A stretch of 64,000 nt of DNA from assembly GCF_902499125.1 (NCBI RefSeq), contig NZ_CABVPX010000016.1:62001-126000 (forward strand), given 5' to 3'. Source of the stretch: Burkholderia arboris. GTDB lineage: Bacteria; Pseudomonadota; Gammaproteobacteria; Burkholderiales; Burkholderiaceae. This document shows positions 35,048 to 46,505 of this stretch, in pieces. A program made the translations under genes and the position numbers. Positions within the stretch are counted from its first letter, which is position 1. Each line of letters starts with the position of its first letter. The notes under the pieces are model-generated. The model was not told the origin of the DNA and ran no database searches. It worked only from the letters and a program-made list of their open reading frames with translations.

Positions 35048-36576
35048 GCGCGCGTCTCGCCGTGACGCTGACGGCCGCCGTCGCGCTGTCGTTTGCGGTC
35101 GACGCGATCGCGATCCCGCGCGCGCCGCTGCGGCGGCCGCCGCTGTCGTCAGTGCTTCATATTCTGGCCGTACTCTTCGTGCTCGACCTGGTGTTCGCCA
35201 TCACGTCGCGGCCGCTGTTTTCGGCCTGCGCGTCGCTTGCGCTCGTCGGTTTAGTCGCCGCAGTCAGCAATGCGAAGTATGAGTCGTTGCGCGAGCCGTT
35301 CGTATTTACCGATCTGAGCCTGTTCAGCCAGTTGTTTTCGCATCCCCGTCTTTACCTGCCGTTCCTGAGCGTCGGCAAGGTCGTCGCGATCGGTGCCGGC
35401 ATCGTGCTCGTGATCGTGGGCTTCGTCGTCGAGCGTCCCGTGCTTGCAGGCTCGCGCGTGCTGGTCTGGTTCACGGCGGGGTTGGCGTTCATGCTGGCCG
35501 TGCTCGTGGCCGCCCGTGTGCCGCTGACACTCGATCCCGAGGCCGACCAGCGTCGTCACGGTTTTTTTGCCGTATTCGTCGCCTATCTGCTCAACGGCTT
35601 GCGCCCTGCGACGTTCCGGCGGTTCCGCGAGGTCATGGCAGCGGGGCCGTTCACCACGGGCAAGCCGACGCAACGCCCCGACGTGATCGTGATCCAGAGC
35701 GAATCGTTCTTCGATGCACGCCGGCTCGGAGACGCGGTCGAGCCGGGTCTTTTCAGGCGTTTCGACGAAGCGCGTCGCGAGGCCGTCTGGCATGGCGAGA
35801 TGACGGTGCCTGCGTGGGGAGCCAACACCATGCGAACGGAATTCGCGGTGCTGACCGGCACGGAATCCTTTTCGCTCGGGTATGCGCGTTTTTATCCTTA
35901 CGCATTTGTAAGGAATAAAATCGCTTCGCTGGCATCCTGGTTCAACCGTTGCGGCTACGATACAGTCGCGATTCATCCCTATTACGCCGATTTCTTCGGG
36001 CGGAACCGGGTATTTCCGTTGCTCGGCTTTACGCGCTTTCTCGACATCCGCCACTTTGCATCGGCGTCCCGCGCCGGCCCGTACGTGGCGGACGCGGCAG
36101 TGTCCGAGTCGATCATCGCGGAACTCGACGCGGCGGGCGGCGGCCGCCCGCGCTTCGTCTTTGCGATGACCATGGAAAACCACGGGCCGCTGCATCTGGA
36201 GCAGGTTTTGCCTGGAGAATCCTCTTCGCGGCATACTCTCGGCGAGGATGCATCCTGGCGCGATCTGACCGCCTATCTGCGGCACGTCGAAAATGCAGAC
36301 GCAATGATCGGGCGCCTGATCGATTACCTGCGCACCAGCAATCGTGAAACGATCGTTTGTTTCTACGGCGATCACGTTCCCGCTCTGCCTCGTGTTTTTC
36401 ATAAGCTGGGCGTGACGCCGCAACGCAGCGACTACTTCATTTGGCGAAATTACGGCTCAGTTAGCGCGAATTGCCGGGATTTGGCGGCCGAGGAGTTGGG
36501 GGCGGTCCTGCTGCGCGTGGTACAAGAGGACGGACATCGCGCGGAAGGGCCGTGCGCATCCGAGAAAGCGACATAA
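35044..36576 (+). CDS. wcbQ: LtaS/MdoB-like membrane sulfatase-fold transferase (WcbQ)
   Basis: A 510-residue protein with about five N-terminal membrane helices (residues 5-165) and a periplasmic alkaline phosphatase-fold domain. The domain has PDVIVIQSESFFD, the nucleophile region WGANTMRTEFAVLTG (candidate Thr), FFGRNRVFPLLGF, FAMTMENHGPLHLEQ and FYGDHVPALP, the metal-site pattern of lipoteichoic acid synthase and phosphoglycerol/phosphoethanolamine transferases. It probably moves a phospho head group from a phospholipid to a periplasmic acceptor. The start I choose is the TTG at 35044, which overlaps the SDR stop (TTGA); no ATG precedes the first helix in this frame except deep inside the SDR gene. 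Confidence 0.82.
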   Translation: MSARLAVTLTAAVALSFAVDAIAIPRAPLRRPPLSSVLHILAVLFVLDLVFAITSRPLFSACASLALVGLVAAVSNAKYESLREPFVFTDLSLFSQLFSHPRLYLPFLSVGKVVAIGAGIVLVIVGFVVERPVLAGSRVLVWFTAGLAFMLAVLVAARVPLTLDPEADQRRHGFFAVFVAYLLNGLRPATFRRFREVMAAGPFTTGKPTQRPDVIVIQSESFFDARRLGDAVEPGLFRRFDEARREAVWHGEMTVPAWGANTMRTEFAVLTGTESFSLGYARFYPYAFVRNKIASLASWFNRCGYDTVAIHPYYADFFGRNRVFPLLGFTRFLDIRHFASASRAGPYVADAAVSESIIAELDAAGGGRPRFVFAMTMENHGPLHLEQVLPGESSSRHTLGEDASWRDLTAYLRHVENADAMIGRLIDYLRTSNRETIVCFYGDHVPALPRVFHKLGVTPQRSDYFIWRNYGSVSANCRDLAAEELGAVLLRVVQEDGHRAEGPCASEKAT

Positions 36577-36579
36577 AAG

Positions 36580-39500
36580 ATGAACAGTAAGATTGCAATA
36601 ATTGGGATGGCTTGTCGGTTTCCCGGGAGCGCGAACAATCTTGGCGACTTCTGGCAACTGCTGCGCGACGAACGCGACGCAGTGACCGAAATCCCCGCCG
36701 ACCGTTTCGGTACCGATTTCTATCGGCACCCGTCCAAACGCGAACCGGGCAAGAGCTATACGTTCTCGGCCGGCGTCCTCGACAACGTCGCCGGCTTCGA
36801 CGCCGCGTTCTTCGGCATTTCCCCGCGCGAAGCGGCCCAGATGGATCCGCAGCAGCGCCTGCTGCTCGAACTCGCCTGGGAAGCATTCGAGGACGCCGGC
36901 GTGCGTCCGGCCGACATGCGCGGCAGCAACTGCGGCGTCTTCGTCGGCGCGGCCAGCATGGACTACGGCAACCGCAACATGGACGATCTGAACGTGATCG
37001 ATCCGTATTCGGCGACCGGCAATACGCTGAGCATCGCATCGAACCGCGTGTCCTACCTGTTCGACCTGCGCGGCCCGAGCATGTCGGTCGATACCGCCTG
37101 CTCGTCGTCGCTCGTCGCCCTCCATCAGGCGGTCAAGGCGCTGCAGTCCGGCGAAGCCGACGTGGCGCTCGCGGGCGGCGTCAACCTGCTGCTGCATCCG
37201 TTCGGCTTCGTCAGTTTCTCCAAGGCGTCGATGCTGTCGCCGCGCGGCCGTTGCCGTGCGTTCGATGCGACCGGCGACGGCTACGTCCGCTCGGAAGGTG
37301 GCGCGTTCGTGCTGCTCAAGCCGCTCGATCGCGCGCTGGCCGACGGCGATACGATCCATGCGGTGATCGCCGGCTCCGGCGTGAATTCGGTCGGCCACTC
37401 GCCGGGCGGCATCAGCGTGCCGGGCGCGGACGCACAGGCGTCGCTGCTCCGCAGCGTGTACGCGCGCGCGGGCATCGATCCGCGGTCGCTCGCGTACCTC
37501 GAGGCACACGGCACCGGCACGGCGGTCGGCGATCCGATCGAGGCGCGCGCGCTGATCGATGTCGTGTCGGGCGAACGCCCGGCGGATCGTCCGCTGCTGA
37601 TCGGTTCGGTGAAGACCAACATTGGCCATCTCGAGACGGCCTCCGGCATGGCCGGCCTGCTGAAGGCCGTGCTGTGCCTGAAGCATCGCGCCGTGCCGCG
37701 CTCGCTGCATTTCGTCACGCCCAATCCCGGGATCGATTTCGACGGCGGGCGTCTGCGGGTCGTCGATCGCTACATGCCGCTCGACGCGGGCGACACGCCG
37801 CTGACGGTCGGCGTCAATTCGTTCGGCTTCGGCGGAACGAACGCACACGTCGTGCTGACCGAAGCGCCGGCGGCCAATGAGGCGTCGGCGGCTGCGCCGG
37901 AGCCGGCCGATACGCCGTCTCCGCTCGTCCTGACCGCGCGTAGCGCGAGTGCGCTCGGTGCGCTCGCGGGCCGCTATCTGGCCACGCTCGACAACGGCGG
38001 CGACTGGCAGGCGCTTGCCGCCGCGGCCGCACGTCGTCGCCAATGGCTCGAACATCGCGCGATCGTCGCGCCGGCCGACCTGGCCGAAGGCCGTGCGGCG
38101 CTTGCGGCACTGGCCCAGCCGGCGCAGGAAGGCCTGCCTGCCTGCGTGGCAACCGGCCAGGCGCCCGCCGACGCGCCGCGCACCGCGCTCGTGTTCTCGG
38201 GCAACGGTTGCCAGTGGGTCGGGATGGGCAACGAACTCTATGCGGAGAACCCGGTTTTCCGCGCGGCGCTCGACGAAGTCGATGCGCTGTGGTGTGCCGA
38301 CGGCAGCCCGTCGCTCGTCGATGTGATGCGCGGCGGCCCGAGCGCGGAATGGCTGGCCGGCGCAGGTGCCGAATGGCTCGCCGCGACGGAAAACGCGCAG
38401 CCGCTGCTGTTCGCGATCCAGGTCGGCATGATCCGCGTGATCGATGCACGCGGGATGCGTTACGACGCGGCGATCGGCCACAGCGTCGGCGAAATTGCCG
38501 CCGCGTGGGTGACGGGCGCGCTGTCGCTCGCCGACGCGGTTCGCGTGATCAAGATCCGTAGCCGCGCGCAAGCGATGACGCGCGGCAGCGGCCGGATGGC
38601 GGCCGTCGGCATCGGCGAGGCGGCGGCGCGCGAACTGATCGCGCGCCACGGGCTCGCTCGTCGCGTCGAGGTGGCCGGCATCAACAGCCCCGATGCAGTG
38701 ACGCTCGCGGGCGAGCTGCAGGGCCTGCAGGCGCTCGAGGCGGCGCTGCGCGGCAGCGGCAAGTTCTTCCAGATGCTCGATCTCGACTATGCGTTCCACA
38801 GCAGCCACATGGATCGCATCGAGCCGGTCGTGCTGGCCGAACTGGCCAGCCTGCGGCCGCAGCCGGGCAACGGCGCATACGTGTCGACCGTGACCGGCGG
38901 CGCGCTCGCCGGCACCGAGCTCGACGCGCGCTACTGGTGGCGCAACATCCGCGAGCCCGTGCGCTTCGGCGACGGTATCGCGCACCTGATCGAGCAGGGC
39001 GTCCGGCTGTTCGTCGAAGTCTCGCCGCATTCGATCCTGCGCACGTACGTGAAGCAGGCGTTCGCGGCCGCCGGTGCAACCGGCGTGGTGCTGCCGACGC
39101 TCAAGCGCGATCACGGCAGCGCAGCGACGTTGCGGCAAGCGATTCTCGCGGCGATCGCGCACGGCGCGAGCGTCGACTCCGACCGCTTTGCGCCGGGCGC
39201 GTCGCGTGCGGCATTGCCGTCCTATCCGTGGCAGCGCGACCGCTTCTGGCTGACGCCGACCGTCGAAGGCTACGGTCTCGTCAATCGCCACCGCGAACAT
39301 CCGCTGCTCGGCTATCGTCTGCACGAACACGCGTTCGGGTGGGAAAACCAGCTCGATCCGGCGAAGCTGCCGATGCTGGCCGATCACGTCGTCGACGGCG
39401 GCGTGGCGTTCCCGGGAGCCGGCTACGTGGAAATGGCGCTCGCCGCGGCGCGCACCTTCTTCGATACGCCGGATGCGGCGCTCGAGAACGTCGAGATCCG

Positions 39501-42500
39501 CACGCCGGTCGTCTTCCAGCCGCAGCAGGCGAAGCTGTTCCGGCTCGTGATCGAGCCGCGCACCGCGACCTTCACGATCGAGACGCGCGACCGGATGTCC
39601 GACAATGCCTGGACGCTGAACGTGACGGGGCGGATGCTCGAAAGCGGCAACGCGCTCGGCGCCGCGAGCGTCGTGCCGGCCGATACGCTCGAGCGCCTGC
39701 TCGCGCTGCCGGCTGCTGACGGCGACACGCTGTACGCGAACACGGCCGCCATCGGCCTCGGCTACGGGCCGGCGTTCCGCTGGGTCCGCACCGTGCGGGT
39801 CGCCGCGGCCGAGGACGCCGCGCTGGCCGACGTGGCCGCGCCGGCCGCGTGCGGCGACGCGCGGGCGCTGTCCGCCTATCTGCTGCATCCGGCTTTGATG
39901 GACAGCGGGTTTCATCCGCTGTTCGCGTTGCTGTCGGCGCAAGCGCGCGACGGCGAGCATCCGGCCTACGTGCCGGTGCAGATCGGCCGGGTCGACTATC
40001 TGCGCGGCGACACGGTCGCCCGCGTGCTCGCGCGGATCGACCGGCGCAGCCCGCATTCGATCGTCGCGCATTTCGAATTCCTCGACGCGCAGGGCGCGAT
40101 CGTCGCGCGGCTGGGCGGGTGCCGGTTCCGGCGCGTGGATCTCGTCGGGCGCCGGCAGAACCTGCCTTCGCGCTTCGTCTACCGCCTCGAAGAGATGCCG
40201 TTGCCGAACGACGTCGACGCGGCCGGTTTGCCGGCGCCCGACGCGCTGCTCGCGCAAGCCGTCGCGCGGCTCGAGGCTGCGGGGCTCGACGGCCGCCGGA
40301 CGCAGCATCTGACCGAAATCCTGCCGCTGCTCGACGTGCTGGCGAGCCTGTACGTGCTTCGCGCGTTCGATGCGCTCGGCGCATTCGCCGGCACGTGGCA
40401 GCCTGCACCGGAGCGGGCGGCGCTGGCCGCGCGTCTCGCCGACATGCTCGTCGAGGACGGTCTCGCCCGTCACGACGGCGCCCGTCTCGTGCGCGACGAC
40501 GCAGCGTGCGCGGCACTGCCGCCGCTCGACGATCTGTGGCGCGGGCTGCTGGCCGAATCGCCGGGGCACGTGGCCGAACTGACGTTGCTCGCCCACTGCG
40601 GCGCGGCGTTGCCCGACGTGCTGAGCGGCACGAAGGACGGCGCACGCTGGTTGTCGCCGACCGGCCACAGCCTGGTCGAGCAACTGCTTGCCGCGTCGCC
40701 GACCTGGCAGCACGTGCACGCGCTGCTGACGGCCGGCGTCGAGCAGGCGGTCGACGCCTGGAAATCGGCGCGCCGGCTGCGTGTGCTCGAACTGGGCGCG
40801 ACGGACGGCGACGTGCTGCAGACGCTCGGCATGCATCTCGCCGCCGCGCGCTGCGATCACACGATCGCCGCGACGGCCGGCCAGCTGGCCGGGTTCGACG
40901 CGGATGCGGAAGCGGCGGTGCGCACGGTGGCGCTGCAGTCGGGCGAACGGCTGTCGCTGTCCGCCGACGAAGCCGGGCCGTACGACCTGATCGTCGCGAA
41001 CCGCGCGCTGAGCGGCCGCCACGATGTCGCCGATGCGCTGAACGCGATGCGGTCGTGGCTGGCGCCGGACGGATTGCTGCTGCTGGCCGAGTCGCGCCGC
41101 GGCCGCTTCTCCGACATCGTGTTCGGCTCGCAGCCCGCATCGACGGACGCCGGCACGCCTGCGCCGCTGGCGCCGGCGGATCTCGAGGCGGCACTCGAGC
41201 GCGCGGGTTACGTCGACGTCGTGCGGCATGTCGAGCAGTCGCTCGATCTGGACGGCACGCCGTCGTTCGTCATCGCGCGCAACCCCGCGAGCATCGCTGC
41301 CGCCCAATGCGGCAACGACGCGAGCGAGCTCGATACGCTCGCCCGCAGCGAACAATGGCTCGTGATGCACGCGCCGGACACGGCCGGCGGTTTCGGCGGG
41401 CGGCTGGCCGATGCGCTGGCGCACGCGGGCTATCCGGCGGACATCGTGGACATCTCGCATGCAGCCGATGCGATCGCGTCGCTGCCGGCCGGGCAGCCGG
41501 CGCACGTCGTGTTCTGCGCACCGGAAACGCCGTTTGCCGAAGCGGCGACGGGCGACGACCTGATGGCCGCGCTGCGTCATGGCGTGATCGCGCTGGCGGC
41601 GCTGGTCCGCGCGCTCGGCGCACAGCCGAACGCGGCCACGCGGCTGACCGTCGTCACGCGCGGCGGTGCGCCGTTCGCGGGGACCGCGAATGCGCACCCG
41701 GAGCACGCGACGCTGTGGGGCCTCGGTCGCGTGCTGGCGAACGAGCATCCCGAACTCGCGTGCCGCCTGATCGACGTCGAACGCGCGGCGGACGGGATTC
41801 CCGATACGCTGATTCGCGAGCTGACCGGCGCGGCGGTCGAGGAAGAAGTGATTCTGACCGCACACGGCCGCCTGGTGCCGCGCAGGCTGCGGCGCGCAAC
41901 GACGGCGCGATCGCACGCGCGGCCGTGCTCGCGTTTGACGCACCGGGCTCGTTGCGCAACCTCGAATGGTTTGCGTTGCCGGACAGCGCGCTGGGCGAGG
42001 ACGAGGTGGAAATCGAGCCGGTTGCCACCGGCCTGAATTTCCGCGACGTGATGTATGCGATGGGGCTCCTGTCCGATGAGGCGGTCGAGACCGGCTTCGC
42101 GGGGGCGACGATCGGCATGGAACTGTCGGGCCGCGTCGTGCGAACGGGGCGCGCGGTGACGGAATTCGCACCGGGCGATGCCGTCCTCGGCTTTGCACCG
42201 GCGTCGTTCGCGTCGCGCGTCAGGACGCGCGCGCAGGCGATTGCGCCGAAACCCGAGCGCCTGTCGTTCGAGGAAGCGGCGACCGTGCCGACCACGTTCT
42301 TCACCGCGTACTACGCACTCGTCGAACTCGCGCGGCTGCGCCGCGGCGAGCGCGTACTCGTGCATGGCGGCGCGGGCGGCGTCGGCATCGCCGCGATTCA
42401 GCTCGCGCGCCACTTCGGCGCGGAGGTGTTCGCGACGGCCGGCAGCGACGAGAAGCGCGAGTTCGTGCGCCTGCTCGGCGCCGATCACGTGCTCGATTCG

Positions 42501-44198
42501 CGCAGCCTGGCGTTCGCGGACGAGATCCGCGCGATGACGGGTGGCCAGGGCATCGACATCGTGCTCAATTCGCTCGCCGGCGAAGCGATGGTGCGCAGCA
42601 TCGATACGCTGCGTCCGTTCGGCCGTTTCCTCGAACTCGGCAAGCGCGATTTCTACGAAAACAGCCATATCGGGCTGCGGCCGTTCCGCAACAACATCAG
42701 CTATTTCGGCATCGATGCCGACCAGTTGATGGGCGCATTGCCGGAGCTGACCGCGCGCCTGTTCGGCGAAGTGATGGCACTGTTCGCGGCAGGCGCGCTG
42801 CATCCGCTACCGTATCGCGCGTTCCCCGCCGAGCGTGCCGAGGATGCGTTCCGCTACATGCAGCAGGCGCGCCAGATCGGCAAGGTGCTCGTGACCTATC
42901 CGTCCGGCACGCCGGCGCCGACGCGCGGCGTCGCGCGCGCGGGTTCGCTCGCGCTCGATCCGCATGGCGTGTACCTGGTGGTCGGCGGCACGGGCGGCCT
43001 GGGCTTCGCGAGCGCGCGCTGGATGGTCGAGCACGGTGCACGCCGGCTGACGCTGGCGAGCCGCACAGGCGAGCTCGCCGCCGCCGCGCGCGAGGAAGTC
43101 GCGCACTGGCGCGACACGCTCGGCGTCACCGTCGACGTCGTGTCGTGCGACGTCACCGATGCCGCGGCGGTCGATGCGATGATTGCCGCGATCGTCCGGC
43201 GCGATCTTCCGCTGAAGGGCGTACTGCATTCCGCGATGTCGATCGACGACGGCCTCGTGCGCAATCTCGACGACGCGCGCATGGCCGCGGTGCTCGCGCC
43301 GAAGGTGGCCGGCGCGTGGAACCTGCATCGCGCGACGCGCGGGCTGCCGCTCGACCTGTTCGTCGTCTATTCGTCGGCGACGACCTATCTCGGCAATCCG
43401 GGGCAATCGAACTACGTCGCGGCCAACAGCTTCCTCGAGGCGCTGGTCGAACATCGCCGCGCGGCAGGATTGCCGGGCACGTTCATGGCCTGGGGGCCGC
43501 TCGAGGACGTCGGCTTCCTCGCGCGCCACGCCGATACGCGCGAAGCGTTGCAGTCGCGGATCGGCGGTGCATCGATCACGTCCGGCGAGGCGATGGCCGC
43601 GCTCGAGCGCGCGCTGGTCGCGGGTACGGCCGGCGAAGCCGTGGTGCGGCTCGACTGGCACGCGGTTGCGCGCGGGATGCCGGCCGCGAAGGCGCGCCGC
43701 TACTCGCTGCTGCAATCGCAAGCGAAGGGCGGCGATGCGCGCGACGGTGGCACACAGTTGCGCGAAGAGGTGCTCGCGTTGCCGCGCGACGAAGCGATTG
43801 CGCTGGTTGCGCGCACGCTGCAGGCGCAGATCGCGCGGATTCTGCACATGACGCCGGATCGCATCGCGCTCGACAAGTCGGTGCTCGACATGGGCATGGA
43901 TTCGCTGATGGGGATGGAGCTCGGCCTCGCGGTCGAGGAGGCGTTCGAGGTCAAGCTGTCGGTGATGGCGATCGCGGAAGGGGCGTCGGTGACGACGCTG
44001 GCCGGGCGCATCGTCGATTCGATCGGCGCGTCGGCCGATGCGGGCGCCGATGCCGCGCCGGCGACCGACGCCGCGCACGAGGCCGTCGCGGCGCTCGCCG
44101 CGAAGCATGCGATCGACGGTGAAGCGCGCGCGATGCTCGATACGCGGCCGGCGCCCGTCGCGGGCCACGCGACGCCGACGCTGGAGGTTGCCCGGTGA
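36580..44198 (+). pseudogene. wcbR: Type I polyketide synthase (WcbR), interrupted by a -1 frameshift
   Basis: If the shift is repaired this is a single-module PKS of about 2,540 residues: ketosynthase (VDTACSSSLVAL, Cys174; EAHGTGT; NIGHLE), acyltransferase (GHSVGE, Ser635), dehydratase (DHVVDGGVAFPG, His936), a weak methyltransferase-like region (~1400, LELGATDGD), enoylreductase (VHGGAGGVGIAAIQ), ketoreductase (VVGGTGGLGF; NYVAAN) and an acyl carrier domain (GMDSLMGMEL, Ser codon at 43902). There is no thioesterase. Reading frame 1 is coding to about 41,880 and would stop at 42036; coding continues in frame 3 to 44198. The enoylreductase, ketoreductase and ACP are therefore cut off. A one-base loss in the GC-rich run at 41878-41905, or a sequencing error, explains it. 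Confidence 0.9.
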
Positions 44199-45112
44199 GC
44201 GCGCCGACTGGCTGGGCGACGCGTCAGGGCACGCTGGCACGCCCGCTGACGATCGACGGGCACGGGTTGCACACGGGGCGCCGGGTGAGCGTGCGGATCC
44301 TGCCCGCACGGCCGCAAGACGGCTTGACGGGCATCGCGTTCCGTCGCATCGAGCACGGGCGCGCGCTCGCGACGCTGCCGGTCGATCCCGCGCTGCGGCG
44401 CGCGCAGCCGCTCTGCACGATGCTGCGCAATGCCGACGGCGTCGGCGTTCGCACGGTCGAGCATCTGCTCGCGTCGCTGCTCGCGTGCGAGATCGATCAC
44501 GCGATCGTCGAGCTCGATGCGGAAGAAGTGCCGATTCTCGACGGCAGCGCAACGCCATGGGTGGACGCGATCCGCGCGTGCGGCCGCGTCGCGCTCGACG
44601 CGCCGAAACGTTTCATCCGCGTGCTGCGACCCGTCGTCGTCACGGACGGCGACGGCGACCAGCGGCGCGAAATGCGGATCGAGCCGGCGCCGCGCTACGA
44701 GCTGAGCGTGCGCAACGACCTGCGCGGCTTCGGCGACATGCACTGGGACGGCGCGCTGACGCCGGCCGCATTCGCGACCGAAATCGCGCCGTCGCGCTCG
44801 TACGGGCGCGTGAAGTGGGCCGTGCCGGCAATCGTCGCCGGCTATCTGCGCGGCGTGCCGATCCTGCGCGGCGCGCGGCCGTCATGCACCGCGTCCATCG
44901 TCGGCAATCGCGTGCTGGGCGGAATGCGGCTGCCGGAGGAGTTCGTCCGGCACCGCGTGCTCGACCTGGTCGGCGATCTCGCGCTGGCGGGGGCGCCGCT
45001 GCTGGCGCGCGTGAGCGCGCTGCGGCCGAGCCACGAGATGAATTTCCGGCTGGTCGATGCGCTGCTGGCCGCGCCCGATGCGTGGCAGTGGGCCGAGTTT
45101 TCCGACGCGTGA
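44195..45112 (+). CDS. wcbS: LpxC-like zinc deacetylase (WcbS)
   Basis: A 305-residue LpxC homologue. The zinc and catalytic residues of LpxC are kept: GHGLHTGRRV at the start, TVEHLLASLLA (Glu-His), VPILDGSATPWV, FVRHRVLDLVGDLAL (His and Asp ligands) and RPSHEMNF (His). It should therefore be an active N-acyl hydrolase. The housekeeping lpxC is expected in the cell division cluster elsewhere, so this is a second, pathway-specific copy. The GTG at 44195 overlaps the wcbR stop (GTGA). I infer that it removes an N-acyl or N-acetyl group from an amino-lipid or lipid-linked amino sugar; UDP-acyl-GlcNAc is the textbook substrate. Confidence 0.88.
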   Translation: MSAPTGWATRQGTLARPLTIDGHGLHTGRRVSVRILPARPQDGLTGIAFRRIEHGRALATLPVDPALRRAQPLCTMLRNADGVGVRTVEHLLASLLACEIDHAIVELDAEEVPILDGSATPWVDAIRACGRVALDAPKRFIRVLRPVVVTDGDGDQRREMRIEPAPRYELSVRNDLRGFGDMHWDGALTPAAFATEIAPSRSYGRVKWAVPAIVAGYLRGVPILRGARPSCTASIVGNRVLGGMRLPEEFVRHRVLDLVGDLALAGAPLLARVSALRPSHEMNFRLVDALLAAPDAWQWAEFSDA

Positions 45113-45176
45113 CACCATGCTTTTTCAAAATGCGCGGCGTAACATAGCGTCTTTTCGAGATACAGCGAAGGAAGCA

Positions 45177-46505
45177 ATGGCACTGGGAGAGCATCTTCGC
45201 CAGCAACTGGCGGCGAAAGCCCTGAAACGGCAACTGGAGCGCGCGACCGATGCCGCAGCGGCGCCCGGCGTGCCCGGCACGCCGGCAGCACAGACCGTGT
45301 CCGCACGCAGCCGCTTCGAATCGATGCCGCAGTATCAGCAGGTCCGGATCATGCGCGAGATGGGCGAGAAACTGCGTGTCGACTCGCCGTTTTTCCGTGT
45401 GCACGACGGCGTTGCCGGTGCGACGACGCAGATCGGCGGACGCGAATACCTGAACTTCGCGAACTACAACTACCTCGGCCTCGCCGGCGACCCGGCGGTG
45501 TCCGCGCGTGCGAAGGCCGCGATCGACCGCTACGGCACGTCGGCATCGGCGAGCCGGATGGTCGCGGGCGAACGCCCGGTGCAGCGCGACCTCGAGCGCG
45601 CGCTGGCCGCGTTCTACGAAACCGACGACTGCGTCGCGTTCGTGAGCGGCCATGCGACGAACGTGACCGTGATCGGCGCGCTGTTCGGCCCGGGCGATCT
45701 GATCGTTCACGATGCGCTCGCGCACAACAGCATCGTGCAGGGTGCGCAACTGAGCGGCGCGAAGCGGCTGAGCTTCGCGCACAACGACTGGCAGGCGCTC
45801 GACGAGCTGCTGTCGCGCGTACGCCGCGAATACCGGCACGTGCTGATCGCGATCGAGGGGCTGTACAGCATGGACGGCGATTTCCCCGACCTGCAGCGCT
45901 TCGTCGACGTGAAGACGCGCCACGGCGCGTTCCTGCTGGTCGACGAGGCCCATTCGCTCGGCGTGCTCGGCGCGACCGGCAAGGGCATCCGCGAGCATTG
46001 CGGCGTCGCGCCCGACCAGGTCGACATGTGGATGGGCACGATGAGCAAGACGCTGGCCGGCTGCGGCGGTTTCATCGCCGGCTGCCAGCCGCTCGTCGAC
46101 ATGCTGCGCCACCTGGCGCCGGGTTTCCTGTACAGCGTCGGGCTCGCACCGACGCTCGCCGAAGCGTCGCTGGCCGCGCTCGAACGCCTGCAGGCCGAGC
46201 CGGCGCGCGTCGCGCAACTGCAGGCGCGCGGGCGGCAGTTCCTGACCGAGGCGCGGGCCGCCGGGCTGAATACGGGCACGAGTGCCGGGTATGCGGTCGT
46301 GCCGGTGATCACCGGGAGTTCGCTGAAAGCCGCGCAGTGGGCGAATGCGATGTTCGACGAAGGGATCAACGTGCAGCCGATCTTCTATCCGGCCGTCGAG
46401 GAAAAGGCCGCGCGCCTGCGCTTCTTCATCTGCTCGACGCACGAGCCGGAGCAGATCAGCCGGACCGTTGCCGTGTTGTCGCGGCTTGCGGGACGCGCCG
46501 CATGA
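45177..46505 (+). CDS. wcbT: Alpha-oxoamine synthase / serine palmitoyltransferase-like (WcbT)
   Basis: A 442-residue fold type I PLP enzyme. Typical AOS features: the YLNFANYNYLGLAGDP motif, YGTSASASRMVAGERP, FVSGHATNVTVIG, VDEAHSLGVLGATGKG and the PLP lysine in MGTMSKTLAGCGGFI. These enzymes join an acyl thioester to an amino acid with loss of CO2. In an operon with a thioesterase-less PKS this enzyme is the natural release factor. The ATG at 45177 is preceded by GAAGGA at a good distance; an ATG at 45117 (20 residues longer) is possible. Between wcbS and this gene there are 64 bases. It is 4-base coupled (ATGA) to the following GNAT gene. Confidence 0.88.
   Translation: MALGEHLRQQLAAKALKRQLERATDAAAAPGVPGTPAAQTVSARSRFESMPQYQQVRIMREMGEKLRVDSPFFRVHDGVAGATTQIGGREYLNFANYNYLGLAGDPAVSARAKAAIDRYGTSASASRMVAGERPVQRDLERALAAFYETDDCVAFVSGHATNVTVIGALFGPGDLIVHDALAHNSIVQGAQLSGAKRLSFAHNDWQALDELLSRVRREYRHVLIAIEGLYSMDGDFPDLQRFVDVKTRHGAFLLVDEAHSLGVLGATGKGIREHCGVAPDQVDMWMGTMSKTLAGCGGFIAGCQPLVDMLRHLAPGFLYSVGLAPTLAEASLAALERLQAEPARVAQLQARGRQFLTEARAAGLNTGTSAGYAVVPVITGSSLKAAQWANAMFDEGINVQPIFYPAVEEKAARLRFFICSTHEPEQISRTVAVLSRLAGRAA

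Noticed and set aside
41878..41905. Programmed ribosomal frameshift in wcbR
   Set aside because: There is no slippery heptamer and no obvious downstream pseudoknot, so a mutation or sequencing error is the simpler reading.
36457..42198. A 1,913-residue minus-strand frame opposite the PKS gene
   Set aside because: Its length comes from lack of stops in GC-rich DNA. The plus-strand frame shows all PKS motifs, and the minus-strand protein is Arg/Gln-rich with no domain.
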